Source: Microscillaceae bacterium (GTDB lineage: Bacteria > Bacteroidota > Bacteroidia > Cytophagales > Microscillaceae). From it: a stretch of DNA of 64,000 nt. Each line of letters opens with the position of its first letter. Positions within the stretch are counted from its first letter, which is position 1. Positions 9,868 to 18,884 of this stretch are shown one piece after another. The translations under genes and the position numbers were made by a program. The notes under the pieces are model-generated. The model was not told where the DNA came from and searched no databases. It was given only the letters and a program-made list of their open reading frames with translations. The DNA lies in contig JANWZA010000002.1 of the NCBI GenBank assembly GCA_025054775.1, positions 1 through 64,000 on the forward strand, read 5' to 3'.

Positions 9868-10614
9868 TTAGTGTGTATGTTCGTTTTGGACGTGTAGTTG
9901 TCGGAGTGGTTGCTTATAGAGTGGGATTAAAAACCCTAATTTGAGGGCTAACACGTTATCATTTTGAGGCAAAGTTCCCCATGCTTTTATATTATCTATG
10001 TAATCAGTACGCAAGTTGTAAAGTGTAGTTTGGGCTAAAAAGCCAAAGCCGTTTGTAAAATTATAGAGAAACCCGATGCCTGTGGGCAAGGTAAGCACAT
10101 TAGTGCTATAAGTTTCTCCTACTTTGCGTGTAGAGGTAATTTGGGTAAGGTCACGTCCCTCTAAATCTTGAATCCTAAACCGTAAAAAGCCAATACCCTG
10201 GCTAATAAACCAAATAAAATCTCGTTTTTTAATAATATTGTAATGCAATTCATATTGCAAACTAAAAAAATTAGTCTCAAAATATGTGTTAGGGGTAGCA
10301 GGTGGATTTTCAGGCAGGGGATATTCATACAAAGGATTTTCAGCACGTATGCTGGCAGAGATAAAAGTAAATTTGCCATTCCATTGTCGTTTTCGGTTCA
10401 ATTGCAAGGAAATTTGCAAGGTAGGTTGCCAGAATCGCATTTGTGTATTCAAATCTCCGCGATATGCATTAGCTCCTCCTCCAATTTCTAACCAAGATAA
10501 AACTTTTTCTTGTGAAAAGTCTTTTGCTGAAAGAGTAGGCTCTTCCTGGGCGTAAGCAATACGATAAAGAAGAAGCAGGAAAAGAATCTTAAAAGAATAA
10601 AAAAGATACCACAT
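9868..10614 (-). CDS. Predicted outer-membrane beta-barrel protein
   Basis: The 248-residue precursor begins with a signal peptide (MWYLFYSFKILFLLLLYRIA, cleavage near YAQ). The rest alternates hydrophobic and polar residues with many aromatic residues, as in an 8- to 12-strand barrel; examples are WLEIGGGANAYRGDLN and LTLPTGIGFLYNFTNG. A longer reading frame extends to 10671, but its start would be TTG and would coincide with a promoter-like TATTTTTG at 10669-10676, so the ATG at 10614 is preferred. Function is unknown. It lies upstream of guaB, which has its own promoter. Confidence 0.8.
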   Translation of the reverse strand: MWYLFYSFKILFLLLLYRIAYAQEEPTLSAKDFSQEKVLSWLEIGGGANAYRGDLNTQMRFWQPTLQISLQLNRKRQWNGKFTFISASIRAENPLYEYPLPENPPATPNTYFETNFFSLQYELHYNIIKKRDFIWFISQGIGFLRFRIQDLEGRDLTQITSTRKVGETYSTNVLTLPTGIGFLYNFTNGFGFLAQTTLYNLRTDYIDNIKAWGTLPQNDNVLALKLGFLIPLYKQPLRQLHVQNEHTH

Positions 10615-10668
10615 AGAGGCGATAATAAAAATTATTTGAAAAACTGTCGTAAAGATAAGGTTTTTTCT

Positions 10669-10676
10669 CAAAAATA
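10669..10676 (-). promoter_or_regulatory. Candidate -7 element for the barrel-protein gene
   Basis: The minus strand reads TATTTTTG, an exact TAnnTTTG match, 55 nt upstream of the chosen ATG of the outer-membrane protein. No matching TTG was verified, so this is half a promoter. Confidence 0.35.
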
Positions 10677-10780
10677 TTATTTCTTTGCATGTTATTAAAT
10701 GGGAAGGCTTTTCAAGCGTCTATCAGACTACTATCTTTTACATACTCTTTTATACCTTCTTAGTAAATTTGTTAAAGACT

Positions 10781-11290
10781 ATGCAAACTACACCTACTCG
10801 TACTGCTCTTCGCTTTGGCTTAATTGTAGGCTTGGGCTTAATAATTTATGGCTTAATTTTGCAAGTAGCCAAATTGCAAACTAACGCGCTTGCCTCTTGG
10901 GGTTCTACTTTGTTTTTGATTATTGGGCTAATTTTTGCCATGCAAGACTACAAAAAAAATAATGAAGGCTATCTGACCTACGGCGAAGGGCTTACCATTG
11001 GTTCGCTCACTTCTGCTATTGCGGGTTTTATGTCAGGGCTTTTTACTTTTGTGTATATTAGTTTTATTGATAACTCCTTCGTTGATGAGACTCTCCAAAA
11101 GCTGCGTATTGATCTAGAAAAACAGGGGCAACTTACTGATGATCAAATAGATAAGGTGATTGAAATGAGTGCTTATATGCTTAAACCTGGTGTACTTTTT
11201 GCCCTTGGTGTGGTATTTACCTTAATTTTTGGGTTTGTTTTTTCTCTAATTATTTCTGCAATCTTGAAGAAAAATAAGCCTGTATTTTAA
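10781..11290 (+). CDS. DUF4199 family membrane protein
   Basis: The 169-residue product has four predicted membrane segments (about 10-30, 38-55, 70-95 and 140-163). The sequence pattern, with YLTYGEGLTIG before the third segment and FTFVYISFIDNSF after it, fits DUF4199, an uncharacterised inner-membrane family common in Bacteroidota. The longer frame upstream adds 32 unconserved residues; the ATG at 10781 opens with MQTTPTRTALRFGL, typical of the family. It stands alone and is followed by a hairpin shared with the convergent tmRNA gene. Confidence 0.83.
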   Translation: MQTTPTRTALRFGLIVGLGLIIYGLILQVAKLQTNALASWGSTLFLIIGLIFAMQDYKKNNEGYLTYGEGLTIGSLTSAIAGFMSGLFTFVYISFIDNSFVDETLQKLRIDLEKQGQLTDDQIDKVIEMSAYMLKPGVLFALGVVFTLIFGFVFSLIISAILKKNKPVF

Positions 11291-11309
11291 TTATAATCTT
11301 TTCAAAAGA

Positions 11310-11347
11310 CAAAGCCCTTGCATTTTATCCATAATGTAGGGGCTTTG
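11310..11347. terminator. Bidirectional hairpin between DUF4199 gene and tmRNA
   Basis: CAAAGCCCTTGCATT at 11310-11324 pairs with AATGTAGGGGCTTTG at 11333-11347: a 15-bp stem with two G-U pairs and an 8-nt loop. It lies 17 nt beyond the tmRNA 3' end on the minus strand and 20 nt beyond the stop codon of the convergent gene. T-rich flanks are modest on both sides (TCTTTTG on the minus strand), so efficiency is uncertain. Confidence 0.65.
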
Positions 11348-11363
11348 CTATCTTTGATTTCAG

Positions 11364-11733
11364 TGGAGTCGGAGGGATTTGAACCCTCGTCCAAACAAGG
11401 AAAACGGAATGCTTTCTACACGCTTAGTTGCACTTGTTTTTCGTGTATGAAAAGGTGTGCAACTACCTCATTCATACCTTAACTATCATTTTGAATTTCA
11501 CTTTTGAGCGATAGTTACCCAAAAGCTATTCCTACAAGATGACACCTCGTACTCAGGTTGGTAGGAATACAACACTGCGAGATGCTCGCTAAGAACCTAA
11601 TTCCCTGAATTAGGCAGCGAGGGCGTAGTTAGTTTCGCCAGTTATCTTTTGAGATAGTTTTTGACAAGAGTGTATCTCACCTCTTGGCGTGCTCACATTC
11701 ACTTTCACATGTTGTCAAAGCCAAATCGACCCC
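11364..11733 (-). ncRNA. ssrA: Transfer-messenger RNA (tmRNA)
   Basis: tmRNA rescues stalled ribosomes and tags incomplete proteins for proteolysis. On the minus strand the RNA opens GGGGTCGATTTGGCTTTGAC and closes with a T-arm GGGTTCAAATCCC and an acceptor strand CGACTCCA. The 5' GGGGTCG pairs with CGACTCC, with one G-U. The resume frame at 11639-11610 reads GGC GAA ACT AAC TAC GCC CTC GCT GCC TAA, giving the tag GETNYALAA, with the alanine from the charged tRNA-like part in front. The terminal A at 11364 is followed by CTG, so the final CCA must be added after transcription. The length is 370 nt. SmpB is not in this window. Confidence 0.97.
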
Positions 11734-12110
11734 GCTAATCGTGTAGCTAAAGGGAAAATATTTTTTGAACGAAAAAAGTTCATTTTATGGTAAAATTTTT
11801 TCTTTTCTATAACTTACGCAATGTAAATCATTTTTTTCAATCCATGCTATGTTCCTACTATATAAGGATGATTTTATACTTTTTCAACTAACGTAGATGG
11901 AAATAAATAGTGTATCTTATGGGGTTTTAATTTTGTTAAATAAAAAATTAAAGCATTATTGAGATTGTTAATTGAGTGTGGCAACTTGTTAAATAGAGTA
12001 CTTTTTTCTATGATTTTAGCCGTTATTTTGAGTTTACAAAAAAAGAGTATTTTTGTTACACGATTCTAATCTTCAAGGGGGCTTATTTTGTCATTTTCAA
12101 AAGAAAAATT
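11734..12110. other. Intergenic region between divergent tmRNA and a hypothetical gene
   Basis: This 377-nt AT-rich gap must contain the tmRNA promoter, but no TAnnTTTG is present just upstream of the tmRNA on the minus strand. On the plus strand a promoter candidate at 12028-12055 serves the gene at 12111. I see no open frame, repeat or RNA structure otherwise. Confidence 0.55.
12028..12055 (+). promoter_or_regulatory. Promoter candidate for the gene at 12111
   Basis: TTG at 12028-12030 is followed after 17 bp by TATTTTTG at 12048-12055, within the spacing accepted for Bacteroidota promoters. The start codon follows 55 nt later. Confidence 0.5.
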
Positions 12111-12707
12111 ATGGAACTAGAATTTAGATTTATAAAAATACGAAAAACAAATACCAAGTATGTGCTATGGGCAATAAGGCTAATGCTATTGTTGCATATT
12201 AATGTAGAGCAAGTTCAATGGGCTTGGGCACAAACCCCAAAAGATAGCCTACCCCCTAAAAACACTATACAAGAGCGATATTTGGTAATGGATAGGTTAT
12301 TTATGGGACGGCATAAACGCTTACGATATAGGCAGGGAGAGGAGATTTTTTTTAAGTTAAAAGGAAATAAAACTTTGCATAGAGGCATAGTTATGTACGT
12401 GGGAGATACTACCTTACTTTTAGCAGAGTATTCTAAACCTATACTTATTTCCAATATTCGGGCTATTCGTACTTATAGTAATTCAGGTGTTGTACGGCAG
12501 GGAAAATTATTGTTCTTTGTAGGTGCTTTAGTATTTTTTGCTATGGATTTTTTTGGGGCTAATGAACGAGACATTACTCGCCTACCTCAAAGAAGCTATA
12601 TTACGACGGGTTCTCTTGCTATTGCAGGTATCCTTTGCGGCATGTTTTCGCAACGAACCTATCGCATGAACCAACGCAATATATTGAAAGTGATTGCTCA
12701 CCCATAG
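12111..12707 (+). CDS. Hypothetical exported or membrane protein
   Basis: The 198-residue product has an N-terminal hydrophobic segment (about 18-31, VLWAIRLMLLLHI) ending near AWAQTPK, which resembles a signal peptide. A beta-rich middle part (RQGEEIFFKLKGNKTLHRG, VMYVGDTTLLLAE) follows, then two C-terminal hydrophobic segments (LLFFVGALVFFAMDFFGA and SLAIAGILCGMF). I do not recognise a named family; similar short exported proteins with SH3-like middle parts occur in Cytophagales. It stands alone between the tmRNA and mscL. Some tail residues beyond 185 are basic. Confidence 0.7.
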   Translation: MELEFRFIKIRKTNTKYVLWAIRLMLLLHINVEQVQWAWAQTPKDSLPPKNTIQERYLVMDRLFMGRHKRLRYRQGEEIFFKLKGNKTLHRGIVMYVGDTTLLLAEYSKPILISNIRAIRTYSNSGVVRQGKLLFFVGALVFFAMDFFGANERDITRLPQRSYITTGSLAIAGILCGMFSQRTYRMNQRNILKVIAHP

Positions 12708-12947
12708 TTAGAATAGCAGCTATGAAGGTATATTTTATCCTTTCCAACTTATCTTTGTGTTCTTTTTTAGAACCTAAAAGCCCTGTTAAAAAAAAAACAC
12801 TCCAAAATGTGTTTGGCAAGTCTTATTTTTTGTAAAAGTAAGTATTTTTGCGAGAGAGTGTATACATTTCTCTGTGTTCTTATTCAGCAAAATGCATAAT
12901 TTGAACGTAGTTATTTATTGTCTAACAATCACAAAACACTATAAAAA

Positions 12948-13391
12948 ATGGGATTTATCAAAGAATTCAAGGAATTTGCCATGCGTGGCAATGTGGTAGA
13001 TTTAGCTATTGGGGTAATTATTGGAGGGGCTTTTGGTAAAATCGTTACTTCTATGGTTAATGACATCATTATGCCTCCTATTGGGATTATTCTAGGTGGA
13101 CTAAATTTCAAAGATTTGAAGCTGGTACTCAAAAAAGGTAGTGAGGCAGTAAAAGAAGGTGATAAGGTAGTGAAAGAAGCTGTAGCAGAGGTTTCACTTA
13201 ATTATGGGAATTTTATTCAAAATATAGTGGATTTTTTAATCATCGCTTTTGTCATTTTTTTAGCTATCAAAGCTGTTAATCGTTTGAAAAAGAGGGAAGA
13301 AGTTAAACCTGCTATTCCACCTGCACCCCCTGAACCTACTACTCAAGAAAAACTACTCATGGAAATTAGGGATCTGTTGAAAAATAAATAA
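12948..13391 (+). CDS. mscL: Large-conductance mechanosensitive channel MscL
   Basis: MscL forms a homopentameric inner-membrane pore that opens under membrane tension and releases solutes on osmotic downshock. The 147-residue length is normal. Helix 1 holds the pore constriction in [20 protein letters not shown] (about 17-36), preceded by the amphipathic start [13 protein letters not shown]. The second membrane helix is [20 protein letters not shown] at about 92-111. A proline-rich linker and a short C-terminal helix ([12 protein letters not shown]) complete the fold. The periplasmic loop ([16 protein letters not shown]) is charged and somewhat longer than in Escherichia coli. It appears monocistronic. 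Confidence 0.97.
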   Translation: MGFIKEFKEFAMRGNVVDLAIGVIIGGAFGKIVTSMVNDIIMPPIGIILGGLNFKDLKLVLKKGSEAVKEGDKVVKEAVAEVSLNYGNFIQNIVDFLIIAFVIFLAIKAVNRLKKREEVKPAIPPAPPEPTTQEKLLMEIRDLLKNK

Positions 13392-13566
13392 CGCTCAAAA
13401 TATTAAAAAATTACCTTCCCTAATGCAAGCTTTACAGGTTTTTAGAGAATGGTTGAAAATATACATAGAAATAATACCAAGTAACACCAAGGTAGAAAAC
13501 AAATTACTTATTCAATAAGTTAGAGCAAAGAAGTTCGTAACTTTTATTACTTGATTTACTTTTTTC

Positions 13567-14265
13567 ATGAAAAATTTTTTGATTGTAGGAGCGAGCAGTG
13601 GCATAGGTTATGCATTAGCTCAAATACTTATTGCAGAAAATCACAAAGTTTTCTCAGCCTCACGTCAGCAACCACGAAATTTAGCTATTGCCCAACATTT
13701 CACCATAGATGTTAGTCAATCGCCTAACTCCTTTAACTTTGATTTACCTGAAGAATTGCATGGTTTAGCATACTGTCCTGGAACTATTAACTTAAAGCCT
13801 TTTAATCGGCTTACACTACAAGATTTTTTAACTGATTTTCAGGTAAATGTGTTAGGGGCAGTTTCAATTATTCAGAGTGTATTACCTAAACTCAAAAAAG
13901 CTCAAGGGGCAAGCGTAGTTTTGTTTAGCACAGTGGCCGCACAAGTAGGTATGAGTTTTCATGCTTCCATAGCTACTGCCAAAGCAGGTATTGAGGGCTT
14001 GACTAAAAGCCTTGCTGCAGAATTGGCTTTGCAACAAATTCGTGTTAATGCGATTGCCCCTTCACTTACCAATACACCCCTAGCAAGCAAAATCCTAACG
14101 AATGCTGAAAGAATAGAGGCTTCTAACAAACGCCACCCCATAGGACGTATCGGGCAAGCTCAAGATGTTGCTCATTTAGCCCACTTCTTGCTTTCAGATA
14201 AATCCGCTTGGCTTACAGGGCAAATTATCGGTTTAGATGGTGGCATGGGAACTCTTAAACCTTAA
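13567..14265 (+). CDS. Short-chain dehydrogenase-like protein lacking the catalytic tyrosine
   Basis: The 232-residue protein has a Rossmann fold with the nucleotide-binding motif GASSGIG at 8-14, Ser121 in LFSTVAAQ and the C-terminal WLTGQIIGLDGGMG of FabG-like SDRs. The active-site motif YxxxK is changed: the Lys is Lys139, but the position of the Tyr, 135, is Ile (FHASIATAK). Without that Tyr the usual acid-base chemistry should fail, so either another residue substitutes or the protein has a non-classical role. A subgroup with HAS(V/I)AxAK at this position is, to my knowledge, found in several phyla, which argues against a sequencing error. The natural substrate is unknown. Confidence 0.88.
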   Translation: MKNFLIVGASSGIGYALAQILIAENHKVFSASRQQPRNLAIAQHFTIDVSQSPNSFNFDLPEELHGLAYCPGTINLKPFNRLTLQDFLTDFQVNVLGAVSIIQSVLPKLKKAQGASVVLFSTVAAQVGMSFHASIATAKAGIEGLTKSLAAELALQQIRVNAIAPSLTNTPLASKILTNAERIEASNKRHPIGRIGQAQDVAHLAHFLLSDKSAWLTGQIIGLDGGMGTLKP

Positions 14266-14322
14266 AAAAGATATAAATTTAGCCTTGCGATTGACTATCG
14301 GCAACTTATAACCACTCAACAA

Positions 14323-14913
14323 TTACATTCGTAAAGCTAATTTAATAATATCTTCTACTTTTAAGTCTTTACCTTTTTGTTTCAAAATGGTATCTACATT
14401 TCTCTCAGCTATGTTTTTGGGAATTTGCAAAGCTACTAGGGCGTCAATAGCATCCTTGCGATTGTTCGTGGCAGGTGTCATGTCTGTTTTAAGGGCAGAG
14501 ATTTCAGTATTTTCCTTGTATATTTTATCTTTAAGCTCTAATACAATGCGCTGTGCCATTTTTGCTCCAATACCTTTAATAGATTGAATAGTAGCTACGT
14601 CTTCATTCACAATAGCAGTTTTTATTTCTTGTGCAGAAAGCGATGAAAGAATTAGTAATGCTGTATTCGCTCCAATTCCCGAAACACTCATTAAATCTAA
14701 AAAAACTTTTTTTTCGGTATTGTCTATAAAGCCATAAAGCGTGTGCGCATCTTCTTTGATATGCAAATAAGTTTGCACTTTACACAATCCACTACTCGGT
14801 AAGGCCAAAGAAGTATGCAATGAGATGCGTAAAAAATAGCCAATTCCCCCTACGTCTATTACTACAAAAGTAGCTTCTTTTTGAACGATTTTCCCTTCAA
14901 TGTACGCGAACAT
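14323..14913 (-). CDS. ruvA: Holliday junction branch migration protein RuvA
   Basis: RuvA binds four-way junctions as a tetramer and loads the RuvB motor during recombinational repair. The 196-residue protein shows the three usual domains: an N-terminal OB fold (MFAYIEGKIV, with LHTSLAL), a central domain with two helix-hairpin-helix motifs (MSVSGIGANTALLIL at about 72-86 and IKGIGAKMAQRIVLEL at about 107-122), and a small C-terminal helical domain (AIDALVALQIPKNIAE) that contacts RuvB. The acidic pin cannot be assigned precisely by eye. RuvB and RuvC are not nearby. A complete promoter lies upstream, divergent from the Omp85 gene. Confidence 0.96.
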   Translation of the reverse strand: MFAYIEGKIVQKEATFVVIDVGGIGYFLRISLHTSLALPSSGLCKVQTYLHIKEDAHTLYGFIDNTEKKVFLDLMSVSGIGANTALLILSSLSAQEIKTAIVNEDVATIQSIKGIGAKMAQRIVLELKDKIYKENTEISALKTDMTPATNNRKDAIDALVALQIPKNIAERNVDTILKQKGKDLKVEDIIKLALRM

Positions 14914-14941
14914 AACGATCTTTTTTCTTTGAAAATTACTT

Positions 14942-14970
14942 CAAAATTAGCAAATAAGTGTTATATTCAA
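14942..14970 (-). promoter_or_regulatory. Bacteroidota-type promoter for ruvA
   Basis: On the minus strand TTG (14970-14968) and TAATTTTG (14949-14942) are 18 bp apart. The -7 element is 29 nt upstream of the ruvA ATG, the same distance as for guaB. Confidence 0.7.
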
Positions 14971-14992
14971 AGCTATAAATTATTTCCTGCTA

Positions 14993-16843
14993 ATGTCTGC
15001 TTTTATTTGGATTCGTATTGCCAAAAAGTTTGTCTTCTTGCACATTTTCTCTATTTCTAAAATCAAAAAAATAGAAAGATTGATATATTTTTTTGTTTTT
15101 TTAGCACTAATCCATCAATTATCTTGGGGAATTTGCTTTGGGCAAGATTTGATAAAAAATCAAAGGAAAATAGTAAAACTGACCATTTTATCCGAAATTT
15201 CTGCCAAAGAGTTGAAAAAAATGGGGCTAAAAAGTTACTATGTGATAAAAGATAGCCTTCAAATTCTTTTGTTAAGCCAACACCTTATCCAAAAAATACA
15301 AAATGCAGGCTACTTAGAAACACAACTTCACAGCCTGCATCATACAGGAGATACAATTCTATTACAATTACAAACAAATTCTATGTATAGATGGAAAAAA
15401 TTGGGGAAAGGTAACCTACCTAATGATGTTTTTTCTAATTTCTTTTCAAAAAAGAACGATCTTGCGGGCAAGCCGTTTTCTTGGAACGAGGTGCAAGTAC
15501 TTCAAAATCAAATACTTAATTATGCTGAAAATATAGGCTATCCCTTCGCTACCATTCAATTAGATAGTATTCAATTTGACAATTATCAAATCTCTGCAAG
15601 CTGGCATTGGCAGGCGGGCAAATTATTTTTCTTTGATACGCTTCAAATTAAGGGCAATGCCAAAGTAAAAACCAATTTTTTGAAAAAATACCTTCGCCTT
15701 TATCCTGACCAAGTGTATAATCAAAAAAAAATAGAGAAAGCTCAAAAAATTATTTATCAAATCCCTTTTGTGCAGGTAGAAAAGCCGTTAAGTATTCGGT
15801 TTGAGCAAAATGTAGCCAAACCATTACTCACACTTAACCATCGTAAAATCAATCAATTTGATGGCATATTAGGACTTTTACCTAATGAGGAGCGACAAAA
15901 TAGCTTATTACTTACGGGTGAACTCAACCTCAAACTTCATAATCTTTTTGGGCAAGGAATCTTACTTAAAGCTGAATGGCAACGCCTACAAACTAATGCC
16001 CAAAATTTGAATTTGCAATACGAACACCCTGTTATTCTCGGTTCAGTAATAGATTTGCAAGCACAGCTACAACTTTTGCAACAAGATAGTTCCTTTTTGA
16101 ACGTGGAGCGAAAAGCAAGCATTTTATACCGCTTTTTGAGCAATGACCGACTTTCATTAGATATTAGCCTACGTACTTCGCGCCTAGGCACTACCTTACA
16201 AAATAGAAATGAGAATGCAATTTTTTTGAGCAATACCGATTTTTTGTCTACGGGTTTGGGCTATCAATGGAATGGTGTAGATAATATTTTTTACCCTAAA
16301 CAAGGTTCAAAAGGAAGTTTGCAAGTACAGATTGGTAACAAAACACTCACGCAAACTACTGCTGTTCCTGATAGTATTTTTCGGCTTTTTCGCTCTCCTA
16401 CCGTACAAGTTTTAGCCAAAGCGGACATAGAAAAATACATGCCTATTCGCAAAAAAAATATCTTACTCTTACGGCTACAAGTAGGAATAATTGCTAACGA
16501 AAACTTATTTCTCAACGATTTATTTCGTGTGGGTGGGCTAAATAGCTTGCGTGGACATAATCAAAACTTTTTTTTCGCTTCGCAATATGGGATTTTTACT
16601 TGTGAGTATCGAATGTTTAGTGCCGAAAATTCGTATTTTTTTGTGTTTTATGACCAAGCCTACTTACAAAGACATATACAAAACTTTACCCAAACCGACT
16701 ACCCGCTGGGTATAGGTTTGGGAGCAAGTTTCGCTGTGAAAGCAGGTATTTTCAATATTGCTTACGCTTTGGGGCAAGCCCAAGAGCAACCTTTGGCATT
16801 TAATCGTGCCAAAATTCACTTTGGGCTGATTAGCAGGTTTTGA
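14993..16843 (+). CDS. BamA/TamA-family (Omp85) outer-membrane protein
   Basis: The 616-residue protein has a hydrophobic export signal at about 29-47 (IYFFVFLALIHQLSWGICFG) that begins unusually late, so the true start may be internal. A POTRA-like domain lies around 205-275 (FFDTLQIKGNAKVKTNFLK). A C-terminal barrel of about 330 residues contains the Omp85 lid motif as SLRGHNQNFFFAS near 520, matching the (V)RGF-type signature. Omp85 proteins insert or translocate outer-membrane proteins. BamA itself has five POTRA domains and is longer, so this is an accessory TamA-like member. It is divergent from ruvA and convergent with the homoserine dehydrogenase gene. Confidence 0.85.
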   Translation: MSAFIWIRIAKKFVFLHIFSISKIKKIERLIYFFVFLALIHQLSWGICFGQDLIKNQRKIVKLTILSEISAKELKKMGLKSYYVIKDSLQILLLSQHLIQKIQNAGYLETQLHSLHHTGDTILLQLQTNSMYRWKKLGKGNLPNDVFSNFFSKKNDLAGKPFSWNEVQVLQNQILNYAENIGYPFATIQLDSIQFDNYQISASWHWQAGKLFFFDTLQIKGNAKVKTNFLKKYLRLYPDQVYNQKKIEKAQKIIYQIPFVQVEKPLSIRFEQNVAKPLLTLNHRKINQFDGILGLLPNEERQNSLLLTGELNLKLHNLFGQGILLKAEWQRLQTNAQNLNLQYEHPVILGSVIDLQAQLQLLQQDSSFLNVERKASILYRFLSNDRLSLDISLRTSRLGTTLQNRNENAIFLSNTDFLSTGLGYQWNGVDNIFYPKQGSKGSLQVQIGNKTLTQTTAVPDSIFRLFRSPTVQVLAKADIEKYMPIRKKNILLLRLQVGIIANENLFLNDLFRVGGLNSLRGHNQNFFFASQYGIFTCEYRMFSAENSYFFVFYDQAYLQRHIQNFTQTDYPLGIGLGASFAVKAGIFNIAYALGQAQEQPLAFNRAKIHFGLISRF

Positions 16844-16876
16844 ATTAAAGAATGAAAATTTGCCTCTGAATCACGT

Positions 16877-18064
16877 TCATTTACCTGTATGTACCAAAAA
16901 AATATTTTGCTTACGAATTGCTTCTATATTTTGGAAAATATTTTTTAAGTTAATTTTTCCAATTACATACCGAAACTCCTTGCCAATAAATTGTGTACTT
17001 ATGTCCTCAAAAGGGAGATATTGCAAATCACTCTCTTGGTGGTAACGTACAAATATTTCTATGATGTGGTTTTGCGTAAAGGTAAGGTTTTGATTAGCTT
17101 TGTTATGTTTACGGTATTCATACCTGTAATCAAAACGATTAGCTGAAATATCTGAAATCATAGCTGAGCCTGTGGGATAGCCTCCTGCTCCTTTGCCTAC
17201 AAAAACTTGCTTATCTGCAAAAGCGGCTTCAGCAATTACTGCATTATACTCATTTTCAACGTGATACAAATAGTGTCCTTTGGGAATAAAAGTAGGTAAA
17301 ACTGAAAGTACTACTTCATTATTATCTGTTTTAATTGCACTTGCTACGAGTTTTATTTTTACACCTTTCTCTTGGGCATATTGTTGGTCATAGATAGAAA
17401 GGGTTTGTATGCCATAATTTAATACATCATCAGGATTGACAAAAATACCGTAGGCGTGTGCCGCAATAATGCAAAGTTTATATTTAGCATCAAATCCGCC
17501 CACGTCAAGGGTAGGATCTGTTTCGGCAAAACCTAATTCTTGAGCTTTTTTGAGTGCTGTTTCATAACTCCACCCTTCTTGAAAAATTTTAGACAAAATA
17601 TAATTAGACGAGCCATTGAAAATTCCTGATACTGAACTCAATAGGTCGTTATCATAATACTCCTCTAAATTACGGATGATAGGAATACTACCGCAAGAGG
17701 AGGCTTCATATAAGAGTGAGACATTATATTTTTTCTGCAATTCCACTAGTTCGGCTAAATGCTCTGCCAACATTTTTTTATTTGCCGTAACTACGTTCTT
17801 ACCATTCTGCAGAGCTGTTTTTACGATATGGTAAGCATCATCGGCATTATCAATCATTTCTACTACCAAATTGATGTCAGGATTTTGTAATATCTCTTCT
17901 TTATCAAAAGTGAAGTGATGCATAGGAATAGGACGAGGCTTGTCCCTATGTTTTACACAGATTTTAATGATTTCAGCATTAAGCGAAGTCTTTAGAAAAA
18001 TACCATACAAACCTTGACCAACACAGCCAAAGCCAAACATTCCAATTTTAAGTAATTTGTTCAT
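16877..18064 (-). CDS. hom: Homoserine dehydrogenase
   Basis: The enzyme reduces aspartate semialdehyde to homoserine, feeding threonine, methionine and isoleucine synthesis. The 395-residue protein starts with the Rossmann motif GMFGFGCVGQGLYGIF. It has the conserved TANKKMLAEH (about 93-102) with a coenzyme-contacting Lys, the family signature region GIFNGSSNYILSKI and LGFAETDPTLDVGG DAKYKL, which holds catalytic Asp and Lys residues. The last 70 residues are short and may form a degenerate ACT-like regulatory part. It is monofunctional, without the fused aspartokinase seen in many Bacteroidota. The tyrosine phosphatase gene lies 86 nt upstream in the same direction. Confidence 0.94.
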   Translation of the reverse strand: MNKLLKIGMFGFGCVGQGLYGIFLKTSLNAEIIKICVKHRDKPRPIPMHHFTFDKEEILQNPDINLVVEMIDNADDAYHIVKTALQNGKNVVTANKKMLAEHLAELVELQKKYNVSLLYEASSCGSIPIIRNLEEYYDNDLLSSVSGIFNGSSNYILSKIFQEGWSYETALKKAQELGFAETDPTLDVGGFDAKYKLCIIAAHAYGIFVNPDDVLNYGIQTLSIYDQQYAQEKGVKIKLVASAIKTDNNEVVLSVLPTFIPKGHYLYHVENEYNAVIAEAAFADKQVFVGKGAGGYPTGSAMISDISANRFDYRYEYRKHNKANQNLTFTQNHIIEIFVRYHQESDLQYLPFEDISTQFIGKEFRYVIGKINLKNIFQNIEAIRKQNIFLVHTGK

Positions 18065-18150
18065 GGGCTTGAATTGATTTCTGATTTAATAACTGGTTTA
18101 ATGATTTTCAAATTATAACTTCACGAATTAGGCTACAATAGTGGCCTTTT

Positions 18151-18648
18151 TTAAGGTAAAAGTAGTGTAAAATTATGTTTTTGAGCCAAATATCTCAAAA
18201 AGTGCTGATTGCTGTTCCATAGAATTTGAAAAACATTTTCAAAATCCTGCATAGTACCATAATACGGATCGGGTACTTCTTGTTTAAGAATAGGATCCTC
18301 AAAACTACGCATTAAAGCGATCTGAGCTTTAGGTTTGGGCTTAATACGTTGGTACATTTGTTTAATGTATTGGTAGTTACTATTATCCATAGCAAGAATA
18401 TAGTCAAAAGTATCAAAATCGGCTTGTGTAATCTTACGAGCACGGTGATTGAGTTGAATGTGATGTTTCAGAGCGGTTTCACACATGCGCTCATCAGGCA
18501 TTTCACCGATATGATAGTCCGCAGTACCCGCTGAGTCGCAAGTTATTAAATGTTTTAAGTTGTTTTTCTCAATTAAATCATTAAAAATGCCCTCTGCCAT
18601 AGGAGAACGACATATATTTCCTAAACAAACGAATAATACCTTTAGCAT
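18151..18648 (-). CDS. Low-molecular-weight protein-tyrosine phosphatase
   Basis: The 165-residue enzyme hydrolyses phosphotyrosine, or in some cases protein arginine phosphate, in the cytoplasm. The catalytic P-loop CLGNICRS is at 8-15, with nucleophile Cys8 and Arg14, followed by PMAEGIF. The general acid is Asp127 in DPYYGTMQDFENV. The overall length fits the family. No tyrosine kinase or capsule gene lies nearby to suggest a Wzb-like role, so a housekeeping role is likely. It is transcribed in the same direction as hom, and the 86-nt gap leaves cotranscription open. Confidence 0.95.
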   Translation of the reverse strand: MLKVLFVCLGNICRSPMAEGIFNDLIEKNNLKHLITCDSAGTADYHIGEMPDERMCETALKHHIQLNHRARKITQADFDTFDYILAMDNSNYQYIKQMYQRIKPKPKAQIALMRSFEDPILKQEVPDPYYGTMQDFENVFQILWNSNQHFLRYLAQKHNFTLLLP

Positions 18649-18884
18649 ATCATAATTTATTTAACATCTTGTGTTGCGTTGCAAGTTTTTTTAGATGTAT
18701 TGTGCGTTTGATGGCGTGCGTTTAAATGTAAATATATTTTTTGTTTTTTTTGTTTCTAAATTAAACAAATTTTAGATACAAATCCAAACTTTTTAGTTTT
18801 TTTTTATGTTTTCCACAAAGGAACTTAAAAAAATTTTTAAGAGAAATTTTTAACCTAATAAGAAAAAACTAATTTTCAAACTCT

